From an uncultured Alphaproteobacteria bacterium (GTDB lineage Bacteria; Pseudomonadota; Alphaproteobacteria; SP197), in the NCBI GenBank assembly GCA_938048755.1, contig CALIUG010000091.1, forward strand, positions 1-56,017: a stretch of 56,017 nucleotides of DNA. Direction: 5' to 3'. A program made the position numbers and the translations under genes. Numbering within the stretch: position 1 is the stretch's first letter; every line of letters starts with the position of its first letter. Below are positions 1-7,993 of the stretch, piece after piece. Under the pieces are notes generated by a model. The model worked only from the letters and a program-made list of their open reading frames with translations. It made no database searches and was not told the DNA's origin.

Positions 1-108
1 ATCTGCTCAGGCGTATATCTCTTCCGGCTCATCTCTTCCTCCTCCCGTGGAGTTCAGATTAGCCGGACTCGCTCATTCAGCATGGACCAGTTTTAGGGGA
101 GCAGGTCA
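1..108 (-). mobile_element. IS3-family insertion sequence, left end with start of OrfA (partial)
   Basis: Read on the minus strand, the block ending at 108 begins with TGACCTGCTCCCC, typical of IS3-family terminal inverted repeats. A leader with a GGAGGAGGAAGAG ribosome-binding stretch follows, and an ATG at 32 encodes MSRKRYTPEQ before the window edge. That peptide is the usual N-terminus of an IS3-family OrfA (helix-turn-helix part of the transposase). Only the left terminus is visible; OrfB and the right inverted repeat lie outside. The element abuts a headless DUF992 gene exactly at 108/109, so it appears to have inserted into that gene. Subgroup cannot be assigned from this much sequence. 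Confidence 0.8.
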
Positions 109-356
109 TCGGTTATCTCGAAAGCGCTGTCATGATCTGGGGTGTTGTCACGGCAGGTGAAGCGATTCCCGAAGATGGTCTGGCCGGCAAGTATGCCGGT
201 GTCAGTGCCGAAATCGCAGCGGGTTACGGCGTTGGCGCAAATGCGCTCGTCTTCGGCGAAGAGTCGATTGCCTTGCAGCCGCTATCGGTTCAGGGCGGCG
301 AAGGTCTCAACATCGCTGCCGGTGTTGCCCAACTGACACTCAAGAGGGTTCAGTAA
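109..356 (+). pseudogene. DUF992 family protein, 3' fragment cut by the IS element
   Basis: The open frame runs from the IS boundary to a TAA at 354-356. It encodes about 80 residues that resemble the C-terminal half of DUF992 proteins: a VMIWGVV strand, GLAGKYAGVSAE, GYGVGANALVFG, SIALQPLSVQG and a closing AGVAQLTLK. DUF992 members are small exported alphaproteobacterial proteins of unknown function, usually with a signal peptide and a total of about 150-170 residues. Here the signal peptide and first half are missing because the IS lies directly upstream in the frame. The ATG at 132 is internal to the domain, not a natural start. A truncated product is unlikely to be exported. Confidence 0.75.
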
Positions 357-413
357 CCGACCAGGCCTGACACGGGGCCAGCAATGGAGGGCCGGATATC
401 CACTAGACCGGAT

Positions 414-454
414 CATGTTTACACGGAAGCACGTTGTGCTTCCGTGTAAACATG
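414..454. repeat. Perfect 19-bp hairpin palindrome
   Basis: Arms 414-432 and 436-454 are perfect inverted copies (core ACACGGAAGCAC / GTGCTTCCGTGT) around the 3-nt loop GTT. There is no T-run, so it is not a classical intrinsic terminator. It lies between the DUF992 remnant and the 3' end of the XRE regulator operon and could stop transcription from both sides or be a dispersed palindromic element. Confidence 0.8.
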
Positions 455-478
455 TGAATCCGTTCTACATCATATAGT

Positions 479-542
479 TAGAGCATCTTCACCTGTCTTG
501 GTTGTATCGCAAAGCGATTCAATCAAGACAGGATATGCTCTA
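479..542. repeat. Imperfect TAGAGCAT-type palindromic repeat
   Basis: The 64-bp element starts TAGAGCAT and ends ATGCTCTA, with inner arms CCTGTCTTG / CAAGACAGG and GTATCGC / GCGATTC around an AAA loop. Palindromes with TAGAGCAT ends and a TTGATTGAATCGC-like core are widespread intergenic elements in alphaproteobacteria. It is placed downstream of the regulator gene at 587-1255. Together with the hairpin at 414-454 it fills the 357-586 gap, in which I see no gene. Confidence 0.65.
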
Positions 543-586
543 GGGATGTTCGGTCCTTTCCGTTTGGGACTTGGCCCTGTCAGGCG

Positions 587-1255
587 TCACCCTGACTTGA
601 AACTGGGGCGCAGGTTCACCGGTGTGTTGCACCAGATAAACGTCGCGCGTTTGTTTCCCACATTGAAGAAGCGGTGTGACAGCTCGCTCGAGAAGCCATA
701 ACTGTCGCCTGCTTCCAGGACAAAGGTCTCGCCTTGGATGGTCAGTTCGATGCTGCCTTCCAGGATGTAACCGGACTCCTCGCCTTCATGGCAATAGGCG
801 TCGTCGCCGGTCGAACCCTGCGGCTCCAAAGTGGTCAGCCCCATGGCCTGGCTGCCTTCCAGATTGGGAGAAAGCAGGTAGTCCTTCATGCCCAGGTAAT
901 CGGTGTAGCCAAGGTCGCTATAGGCCAGGCGGCGGCGGCTGTTCTTGCGCACGATATAACGCTGCTCGCGCGGATCGGCGTCTTCATCGGCCGGATAGAA
1001 CCAACCGATCTGCACACCCAGCGCGTTACTGATGGTCTGGAGCATCAGATGGGAAGGTTTGGTGATATCGCGCTCGACCTGGCTCAGATAACCGATCGAC
1101 TTTCCGGTGCGCTCGGAGAAATCGATCAGAGTCATTCCCTTGACCTTGCGCAGCGCGCGGATTTCCGCGCCCAGGGACCAGGTTTCCTCTGAGTTATCGT
1201 GGGGAATCGCGTCGACCACGGGTTCTGTTTCCAACTGCCAAAGAGGTCCCGACAT
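587..1255 (-). CDS. XRE-family regulator with C-terminal cupin domain
   Basis: The 222-aa protein has an XRE helix-turn-helix at about residues 29-83 (TLIDFSERTGKSIGYLSQVE) and a cupin sensor domain at about 140-215 with H156, E158 and H194 in the usual metal or ligand pocket. This is the family architecture of small-molecule-responsive repressors and activators such as PuuR-like regulators of amine or amino-acid catabolism. It is the last gene of a minus-strand operon that starts near 12605, 33 nt after the acyl-CoA dehydrogenase stop, so it would be co-transcribed with the enzymes. I infer that it may read the 24-bp dyads at 12648, 18809 and 19261; the sequence does not prove that link. Confidence 0.85.
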   Translation of the reverse strand: MSGPLWQLETEPVVDAIPHDNSEETWSLGAEIRALRKVKGMTLIDFSERTGKSIGYLSQVERDITKPSHLMLQTISNALGVQIGWFYPADEDADPREQRYIVRKNSRRRLAYSDLGYTDYLGMKDYLLSPNLEGSQAMGLTTLEPQGSTGDDAYCHEGEESGYILEGSIELTIQGETFVLEAGDSYGFSSELSHRFFNVGNKRATFIWCNTPVNLRPSFKSG

Positions 1256-1288
1256 CGTAGTCCCCCAATCCCGCGAAACAAAGGAACT

Positions 1289-3088
1289 TCACAACCAGTC
1301 GGGATCGGTCTCCAGCACCGTCCCATCCCCCTCTGCCGTGGTCTTGAGCCATGCGCGCGCCGAATCCAGCTCGTACTGCACCATGTAGCGCATGGCCTGG
1401 ATCTTGCCGCGATAGAAGGCGGCATCCCCGGCCGAAACCTCATTCTCAAGTGCACGGCCGGCCGTGGCGGCCTGGCGCAACCACAACGCCGTTACGACGA
1501 TATGCCCGAACCCGTTCAGGAAGGGCGTGGCACTGGCCAGCGCCGCGGCAATCTTACCGGCACCCAGGCGCACCCGTGTAGCCTCCAGCGCGGAGCCGAC
1601 CTCCCGCCATGCGTCCCGCACCGCCAATGCCTCATCAGCAAACCCGGCGTCTTCGGCCTCGGCAGCCATGGTTTCGACTTCCCGGGAGAGCGCATCCAGG
1701 CAGGCCCCGTCCTCCATCACCGCCTTGCGGCCCAGGAGATCAAGCCCCTGAATACCCTGTGTTCCCTCATGGATCGGGTTCAGTCGGTTGTCGCGATAGA
1801 GCCGTTCGACCGGAAAGTCCCGCGTATAGCCATAGCCACCATGCACCTGGATCGCGAGTTTGTTGGCTTCCAGACAGAACTCGCTTGGCCATGCCTTGGC
1901 CACGGGCGTGATGATGTCGAGCAGACGCCTGGCATGCTCCCGATCCTCTTGGGCATCGGCGGTCTTTTGATCATCAACCATCATGCCGCACCACAAACCC
2001 AACGCCAGGCCGCCTTCGACATAGGCTTTCTGCTGCAACAGCATACGCCGTACGTCGGGGTGTTCAATGATGGGGATAGGCGGCGTCGTCGGATCACGAC
2101 CGTCCAGCGGTCTGCCCTGCTTGCGCTCGCGCGCATAGGCCAGCGCATGGAGATAGCCGGAATAACCCGACATGGTCGCACCCAGACCAACACCGATCCG
2201 GGCCTCGTTCATCATGTGGAACATGGCGATCAGGCCTCGGTGCGGTTCACCCACCAGCTCACCGATGGTCTCGCCGTTCTCGCCGAAATTGAGCAGGCAG
2301 TTGGTGATCCCGCGGTAACCCATCTTGTGGTTTAGGCCCGCGAGCTCGATGTTGTTCCAGTCGCCGGGGTTACCATCGTCATCCAGACGGTACTTCGGCA
2401 CGACAAACAGCGAGATTCCCTTCACGCCCGGCGGCGCATCGGGAAGTTTGGCCAGAACCAGCTGCACGATGTTCCGGGATATCTCCTGGGCCCCGCCGGA
2501 GATCCACATCTTGTTGCCTTTGATCGCATAGGTCCCGTCATCACGCGGTGTGGCGCGTGTGCGGATATCTGCCAGGGATGATCCGACATCGGGTTCACTC
2601 AGGCACATAGTGCCGAAAAACCGCCCTTCGTTCATGGGCACCATGTAGCGGCGCTTCTGATCCTCTGTCCCGTGCGCCTCCAGCAGATTGGCCGCTGCGC
2701 GCGTCAGCAACAGGTAACCGGTCGTCGACACATTCGCGCCCTTGAACAGCGCAGCACAGGCCTGCCCGATCGTGAACGGGAGCTGCATGCCGCCCAGTTC
2801 TTCGCTCACGGTGGAGGCAAAGAAACCTGCATCCCGCAACTGCTCCAGCGCGGCTCCGGTTTCGGGAATCTGCACCACCTTGCCGTCGACGACATGCGGC
2901 TCCGCGACATCGGCCTTGGCCGCATGGGGCTGGAGTTGTTCATCGGCCAGGCGGAACGCGAGATCAATCACCGCGTCAAACGAAACCCGGTCATGCATGG
3001 CATAACGCTCACGCTGTGTCAGCGCGCCGGCATCCAGCATTTCATAGAGCAGAAACTGCAGATCACGCCTGCTGCACACCGTGGACAT
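1289..3088 (-). CDS. Acyl-CoA dehydrogenase, long DmdC-like type
   Basis: A protein of about 599 residues with the full acyl-CoA dehydrogenase fold: FGTMCLSEPDVGSS and KMWISGGAQ (FAD/substrate loops), a central four-helix domain, HGGYGYTRDFPVERLYRD, and IHEGTQGIQGLDLLGRK holding the likely catalytic Glu. The length near 600 and the extra C-terminal helical domain match the family that includes 3-methylmercaptopropionyl-CoA dehydrogenase (DmdC), rather than short 380-aa enzymes. It would oxidise an acyl-CoA to the enoyl-CoA in the cytoplasm; the substrate is not predictable here. An upstream GTG at 3091 is possible, but the ATG at 3088 has a GAGGG site 6 nt before it. It sits 9 nt after the methyltransferase stop, in the same operon. 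Confidence 0.85.
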   Translation of the reverse strand: MSTVCSRRDLQFLLYEMLDAGALTQRERYAMHDRVSFDAVIDLAFRLADEQLQPHAAKADVAEPHVVDGKVVQIPETGAALEQLRDAGFFASTVSEELGGMQLPFTIGQACAALFKGANVSTTGYLLLTRAAANLLEAHGTEDQKRRYMVPMNEGRFFGTMCLSEPDVGSSLADIRTRATPRDDGTYAIKGNKMWISGGAQEISRNIVQLVLAKLPDAPPGVKGISLFVVPKYRLDDDGNPGDWNNIELAGLNHKMGYRGITNCLLNFGENGETIGELVGEPHRGLIAMFHMMNEARIGVGLGATMSGYSGYLHALAYARERKQGRPLDGRDPTTPPIPIIEHPDVRRMLLQQKAYVEGGLALGLWCGMMVDDQKTADAQEDREHARRLLDIITPVAKAWPSEFCLEANKLAIQVHGGYGYTRDFPVERLYRDNRLNPIHEGTQGIQGLDLLGRKAVMEDGACLDALSREVETMAAEAEDAGFADEALAVRDAWREVGSALEATRVRLGAGKIAAALASATPFLNGFGHIVVTALWLRQAATAGRALENEVSAGDAAFYRGKIQAMRYMVQYELDSARAWLKTTAEGDGTVLETDPDWL

Positions 3089-3097
3089 CACAAACCC

Positions 3098-3721
3098 TCA
3101 AACCACCCGGAAGAGCCAGATACGATGCTGTACTTCGGGTTCACCGTCCGGCATGGAGAAGAACGGCGCACCTTTTTCCACCAGCTCCCACCTTCCCTCT
3201 GCGATCAACGCATCGAACAACTCGACAAAGCCCGGCGGCCGTTCATCGTCGCGCAGGGTGAAACAGATCAGGCCACCGGGTTTCACAACCCGTATCAGCT
3301 CTGCAAACGAGGAAGGCGGTGCATGGCCCGGCGTAAAGACACCCGAACTCAGCACCGCGTCATAGCTGTCATCAGCGTAATCCAGCGGCTCTCCGAGCAC
3401 ACCGACCCGGACATCGCGATAGACCCCCTTTTCGCGGGCAATCTCGAGCATACCCAGGGAAAGGTCCATGGCATCCACACAGGTGAAGCCATGCGCCTTG
3501 GCTGCCATCCCGACCGTGCCGCTGCCTGCTCCGGCGTCAAGGATCGCAGCATCGTCGGCAAGCAGATCACGCACCCGCGCAACAATCAGCTCATGCCCGC
3601 GATAGCCGTAATCGCCAACTATCTGCTGGTCGTAGCTGGTGGCCCAGTCGTCATAGGCCTTGCGCAGTTCATCCAGATTCCCTGCGCGGTAAACCTTCTC
3701 AAGATCAAGGTGGTCGGCCAT
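3098..3721 (-). CDS. Class I SAM-dependent methyltransferase
   Basis: A 207-aa protein with a seven-strand Rossmann methyltransferase fold: motif I AAILDAGAGSGTVG at about 78-90, motif II with an acidic residue in CVDAMDLSLGMLEIA, a DAVLSSGVF strand, and the VVKPGGLICFTLRDDE post-motif. The overall pattern resembles the WBSCR27-like methyltransferases of unknown substrate. It lies between a flavoprotein (15 nt upstream) and the acyl-CoA dehydrogenase (9 nt downstream), so translation is probably coupled. In a demethylation operon it might act on a small substrate, but the sequence does not show which one. Confidence 0.8.
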   Translation of the reverse strand: MADHLDLEKVYRAGNLDELRKAYDDWATSYDQQIVGDYGYRGHELIVARVRDLLADDAAILDAGAGSGTVGMAAKAHGFTCVDAMDLSLGMLEIAREKGVYRDVRVGVLGEPLDYADDSYDAVLSSGVFTPGHAPPSSFAELIRVVKPGGLICFTLRDDERPPGFVELFDALIAEGRWELVEKGAPFFSMPDGEPEVQHRIWLFRVV

Positions 3722-3736
3722 CGTTTCGCTCCGTGT

Positions 3737-5704
3737 CTAATGCAACGCCATCGCCGCCTGAAGTCCCTCCACCACAGCCTCTTCGGCTGTACGCGGTGAG
3801 AGTGCATCACCGATCAGATGCAGGTCGCCAGACCAGGACTCCGACAACGCATCATAGAGCGAAACCTCACGTCGGTGACCCTGGGCCAGAACCAGCGTAT
3901 CCACTTCTTCAGCCACCAGCGCATCACCGTTTGTCATGTGCTGGAAGAAGACGCTGTTGTCATCCGCGCCAAAAAGCCGCGTATAGGCGCGGGTTTCAAC
4001 GCCCAGGCTGTCGAGCACGCCAATCCAGTGATCGCGCAGATAGGACTGCAGGTTCTGGCCGGGCTGTGTGCCCTGACAATAGAGCCGCACATGGCAACCG
4101 TTGCGCGCCAGCATTTCGGCCACGCCCATGCCGACCCAGTCGCAACGCCAGTCGGCGATCACGACCCGGCCGCCCACATTGGCCTCCCCCTTGATCACCG
4201 ACCATGCATCCACCGCATGGGCCTCATCCAGGCCGTCCAGCGCCGGCAGATATGGCACCGCACCGGTCGCCACAATCACGGCATCGGGCTTTTCGGCGGC
4301 CACCAGGTCGGCATCGGCCGTCACACCGGTTTTCACCGAAACGCCGTGTATCGCCATCTCGTGGGTCAGATTGGTGATGATGCCACCAAATTCGGCACGG
4401 TCGGGCAGCATCTGCGCCAGCCGGGTCTGGCCGCCAAGCAGGCGGTCCTTCTCGACAAGGGTCACATCATGTCCGCGCTCCGCGGCTACCGCAGCAGCCT
4501 TCATACCGCCCGGCCCGCCGCCGATCACCATCACCTTGCGCGGATTTTCTGTGCGATCCTTGGTATGGGGAAAGGTCCGCTCGCGCCCGGTTTCGGGATG
4601 CTGGATGCAGGAGACAATCGCACCCATGTGGCGATGGCCGATACAGGCCTGATTGCAGGCGATACAGGCGCGGATATCTTCCGCCTTGCCCGCTTCGGCC
4701 TTGGCGGCAAAAAACGGATCGGCGATCAGCGCCCGCACCAGACAGACCATGTCGGCCTGCCCACCGGCGATGATCTGTTCTGCCGTCTGGGGTTGGTTGA
4801 TCCGCCCGCCCAGCATGGTGGGAACTCCAACGTCCCTTTTCAGGCGCGCAGCAGGATCGGCGAGGTAACCCTGCTCGACAAACATCGGCGGCACGATATG
4901 CACCGCGCCGCCGACCGATGCCCCGGACCCGCCGATCACGTTGACGTAGTCGATCAGCCCGGCATCGGCCAGCGCCTTGGCAACAGCGCTGCTTTCATCA
5001 GGCGAGAGGCCGCCATGGTCCAGTTCATCCACAGAAATGCGGATGCCCACCACCGTGTTGCTATCCACCGAGGCGCGGATCGCCGTCAGGGATTCCGTCA
5101 CAAACCGCAACCAGTTTTCAAAACTGCCACCGTATGCGTCTGTTCGGATGTTGGCGCGCGGGTTGATGAACTGCGCGGGTAGACAACCCATCGAGATCAT
5201 GTATTCGATACCGTCGAGTCCGGCCTCGGCCATGCGCCGCGCACCCTCACCATAGGACCGGATGATGTCGCGGATCATCGCCTGGGACATCGGTGCAGGC
5301 ATCACATGATGGCGTTCGTCGGGCACTTCCGAAGGCGCATAGGCTGGCAACAGAGCACCGTTTACACGATGCGCCACCGCCCGGCCGGGATGGAACAGCT
5401 GGCCGAACATGCGTGCCCCGTGTTTATGGGCAACCCCGGCCATCTCCCGAAGTTCCGGGATGGCATCATCGTCGCTCACGGCCAGCAGGTTGTGGCGCAC
5501 CTCATAACTTTCGTGAACCGTATGCGCCTCAGTGATGATGAGCCCCACGCCCCCTTCTGCCCGCGCCGCGTGATAGGCGACCAGATCGGGCATCGTCCCC
5601 GGCGCGCGCCCCTGACTGGTGCCGTGGGGCCCGAAGATCACCCGGTTTCTGATTTCCAGGCCGCCCAGCTCGATGGGTTGGAAGAGATGCGGGAAGGCAA
5701 CCAT
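3737..5704 (-). CDS. OYE/TMADH-type FMN, 4Fe-4S, FAD oxidoreductase (N-methylproline demethylase-like), copy 1
   Basis: The 655-aa protein has an N-terminal old-yellow-enzyme TIM barrel (about 1-340), a CX2CX3CX11C cluster motif (C347, C350, C354, C366) for 4Fe-4S, and two C-terminal dinucleotide-binding regions beginning VIGGGPGGMKAAAVAAERG at about 394. This is the 2,4-dienoyl-CoA reductase/TMADH architecture. The closest described functions I recognise are the demethylases of stachydrine (proline betaine) catabolism such as StcD. The Cys that carries covalent FMN in TMADH is absent (GPHGTS at that position), so FMN should be non-covalent. The start ATG overlaps the previous stop by 1 nt (TGATG). 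It probably oxidises an N-methyl group of a tertiary amine, releasing formaldehyde; the substrate is inferred from context only. Confidence 0.8.
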   Translation of the reverse strand: MVAFPHLFQPIELGGLEIRNRVIFGPHGTSQGRAPGTMPDLVAYHAARAEGGVGLIITEAHTVHESYEVRHNLLAVSDDDAIPELREMAGVAHKHGARMFGQLFHPGRAVAHRVNGALLPAYAPSEVPDERHHVMPAPMSQAMIRDIIRSYGEGARRMAEAGLDGIEYMISMGCLPAQFINPRANIRTDAYGGSFENWLRFVTESLTAIRASVDSNTVVGIRISVDELDHGGLSPDESSAVAKALADAGLIDYVNVIGGSGASVGGAVHIVPPMFVEQGYLADPAARLKRDVGVPTMLGGRINQPQTAEQIIAGGQADMVCLVRALIADPFFAAKAEAGKAEDIRACIACNQACIGHRHMGAIVSCIQHPETGRERTFPHTKDRTENPRKVMVIGGGPGGMKAAAVAAERGHDVTLVEKDRLLGGQTRLAQMLPDRAEFGGIITNLTHEMAIHGVSVKTGVTADADLVAAEKPDAVIVATGAVPYLPALDGLDEAHAVDAWSVIKGEANVGGRVVIADWRCDWVGMGVAEMLARNGCHVRLYCQGTQPGQNLQSYLRDHWIGVLDSLGVETRAYTRLFGADDNSVFFQHMTNGDALVAEEVDTLVLAQGHRREVSLYDALSESWSGDLHLIGDALSPRTAEEAVVEGLQAAMALH

Positions 5705-6009
5705 CAGGTGCTGACCGGAAGGTTGTGAACCGTGAGTTCAAACTCTTCTCTGGAGTATGGCCCGTCCAGTAGATGCTCCATGGCCTTCATCACCTCAGGC
5801 CACCGCGCTCCGCTGGCCTCAAACTTCTCCTTGTCGGACCAAACGGTTACACCAATGGACGGACCACCTTCATCGTCAAAAGTATCAAGGATGTAGAGCA
5901 GACCTGATTCCTCAGGGTCGTTGCTTGCCAGAAAGTCCTCGGCAACCCTGCTGATCTCGTCCCTGGTTCCCGGTTTCAGCTTGAAGTGATTGATCCGCAT
6001 GTAAGGCAT
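5704..6009 (-). CDS. Small ABM/dimeric alpha-beta barrel protein
   Basis: A 101-aa protein, INHFKLKPGTRDEISRVAED ... GLLYILDTFDDEG ... VTVWSDKEKFEASG, with the beta-alpha-beta pattern and length of antibiotic-biosynthesis-monooxygenase (ABM)/Dabb-like domains. Such proteins form dimeric barrels acting as cofactor-free oxygenases, haem-degrading enzymes or binding partners; none of these roles is shown by specific residues here. It sits between two paralogous flavoproteins, 19 nt after one and overlapping the next by 1 nt, which suggests a stoichiometric role in the same pathway. Function is unassigned. Confidence 0.65.
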   Translation of the reverse strand: MPYMRINHFKLKPGTRDEISRVAEDFLASNDPEESGLLYILDTFDDEGGPSIGVTVWSDKEKFEASGARWPEVMKAMEHLLDGPYSREEFELTVHNLPVST

Positions 6010-6028
6010 CGTGTCGTTCTCCGTGTTG

Positions 6029-7993
6029 TCAGACCGCGAAACCGGCGCGCAGGCCTTCCAGAACAGCCTCTTCAGCCGTGCGTGGGGCTAGCGCATCGCC
6101 GATCAGATGTACCGCCACACCGGTACCATGAAGCTCTTCCCACAGGCCGGCTTCGCGTTTGTGGGGCGCGGCCAGCACGAGGGTTTCGACATCGTCACAG
6201 ATGATCGGCTCGCCGCTGGTGACATGCTGCATGAAGACGCTGCTGTCATCGGCACCGTAGAGCCGGGCGTAGGGGATCACCTCCACACCAAACTTGTGGA
6301 GCTGTCCCATCCAGCCATCGCGCACCATCATGGGCAGGTGCTCGCCGGGCATTGGTCCGTTGACGCACAAGCGCACGGAACAGCCGTCACGCGCCAGTTT
6401 TTCGGCGACACCCAGCCCGATCCAGTTGGCATGCCAGTCATAAACAACGACCTTGCCGCCGACATTCGCCGTGCCCTTGGCCACCGCCCAGGCATCAACG
6501 ACATGGGCCTGGTCCATGCCCTCCAGGTCGGGGCGTTGCTCCACCGCACCGGTCGCCATGATGACGACATCGGGCGCCTCAGCCGCAATGATCTCCTTGG
6601 TCGCTTCGGTGCCCCTGCGGATCGTGACACCATGGATTTCGCATTCACGGGTCAGGTTCGTGACGATCCCGCCAAACTCCGTGCGCCCCGGCAACAGCTG
6701 CGCAATCAACGCCTGCCCGCCCAGCTGCGTTGCCTTCTCCATCAGCGTCACGTGGTGTCCGCGCTCGGCCGCAACAGCCGCGGCCTTCATGCCACCAGGA
6801 CCACCGCCAATCACCAGCACCTTGCGCGGCTCCTCGACCTTTGGTTTGTCGTAGTAGTCCAGTTCCCGTCCGGTCTCGGGGTGCTGGATGCAGGAGATGG
6901 CAAAACCCTTCAGACGGTGGCCGATGCAGGCCTGATCACAGGCAATGCAGGCGCGGATGTCATCGACTCTGCCTTCGCGCGCCTTGTTGACGAACTCCGG
7001 ATCAGCAATGTGGCCGCGCACAATGCCGATCATGTCGGCCTCGCCTCTGGCAACAATCTCCTCGGCGATCTGGGGCTGATTGATGCGCCCGGCGATCATC
7101 ACCGGCAGGCGTTTCACCGCCGACTTCAGTTCTCCCGACTTCTTGCCGGTATAGCCGGCGTCATACTGCATATGGGGAATGATGTGCTGCCAGCCGGTAT
7201 AGGTCGCGGTCGAACCCAGCACGATGTTGAGGTAGTCGAGCACACCGTCCCCGTCGAGCGCAGCGCAGGCGGTCTGGGATTCCGCCATGGTGAGGCCCTC
7301 TTCGTCCATCTCGTCGGCAGAGATACGCAGGCCCAGAATTTTGTCGCCTCCGATCTTGGCACGAATGTCGGCGGCGACCTCGCGAACAAACCGCATCCGG
7401 TTCTCGAAACTGCCGCCGTACTCATCCGTGCGTCGGTTCAGGCGCGGGTTGATGAACTGGCTGGCGAGATACCCCATGCTGGAAATGATCTCGACGCCGT
7501 CCAGCCCTGCTTCAGCCATGCGTGCAGCACCGTCACCATGGGACGTCACGATTTCGCGGATCAGATCCGCCGTCAGGGGTGTTGGTACCGTCTTGTACAT
7601 CTCATCGGGAACCTCGGACGGCGCATAGGCCACCATCTTGGTGCCATCGACCGAGGCTGCCGCAACACGACCTGGATGAAAGACCTGGCCGATGATCTTC
7701 ACGCCATAGTCCCGGCCCTTCTGACCCAGACGCCGCAAACCCGGCAGGCAATCGTCGTTGGATGCCCATGCCCGCCCGCCGGGCATGTAGGTCGGGTGCA
7801 CGCAATGCACCTCGGTCATGATCATGCCCACACCGCCCTTCATGCGGGCTTCGTGATAAGCGATCATGGCGTCGCCGATGCGCCCGCCCTCAGACAGCGA
7901 TGTGTTGTGCCCAGGGACAAAGACCCGGTTCTTGATTTCCTGCCCCCTGATCTCGATGGGCGAAAACAGATGGGGAAACTGGGAATGGCTCAA
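6029..7993 (-). CDS. OYE/TMADH-type FMN, 4Fe-4S, FAD oxidoreductase (N-methylproline demethylase-like), copy 2
   Basis: The 654-aa paralogue of the 3737-5704 protein has the same order of parts: FMN barrel (FSPIEIRGQEIKNRV at the start), CX2CX3CX11C (CIACDQACIGH ... SCIQHP), then VIGGGPGGMKAAAVAAERG and the second nucleotide-binding domain. It also lacks the flavinylation Cys. The start is a TTG at 7993 whose TTGA overlaps the stop of the Rieske gene upstream, the same coupling used elsewhere in this operon. Two such flavoproteins in one operon suggest either two successive demethylation steps or two related substrates. A Rieske enzyme acting first on a quaternary amine, followed by these, would mirror the stachydrine pathway; that is inference. 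Confidence 0.8.
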   Translation of the reverse strand: MSHSQFPHLFSPIEIRGQEIKNRVFVPGHNTSLSEGGRIGDAMIAYHEARMKGGVGMIMTEVHCVHPTYMPGGRAWASNDDCLPGLRRLGQKGRDYGVKIIGQVFHPGRVAAASVDGTKMVAYAPSEVPDEMYKTVPTPLTADLIREIVTSHGDGAARMAEAGLDGVEIISSMGYLASQFINPRLNRRTDEYGGSFENRMRFVREVAADIRAKIGGDKILGLRISADEMDEEGLTMAESQTACAALDGDGVLDYLNIVLGSTATYTGWQHIIPHMQYDAGYTGKKSGELKSAVKRLPVMIAGRINQPQIAEEIVARGEADMIGIVRGHIADPEFVNKAREGRVDDIRACIACDQACIGHRLKGFAISCIQHPETGRELDYYDKPKVEEPRKVLVIGGGPGGMKAAAVAAERGHHVTLMEKATQLGGQALIAQLLPGRTEFGGIVTNLTRECEIHGVTIRRGTEATKEIIAAEAPDVVIMATGAVEQRPDLEGMDQAHVVDAWAVAKGTANVGGKVVVYDWHANWIGLGVAEKLARDGCSVRLCVNGPMPGEHLPMMVRDGWMGQLHKFGVEVIPYARLYGADDSSVFMQHVTSGEPIICDDVETLVLAAPHKREAGLWEELHGTGVAVHLIGDALAPRTAEEAVLEGLRAGFAV

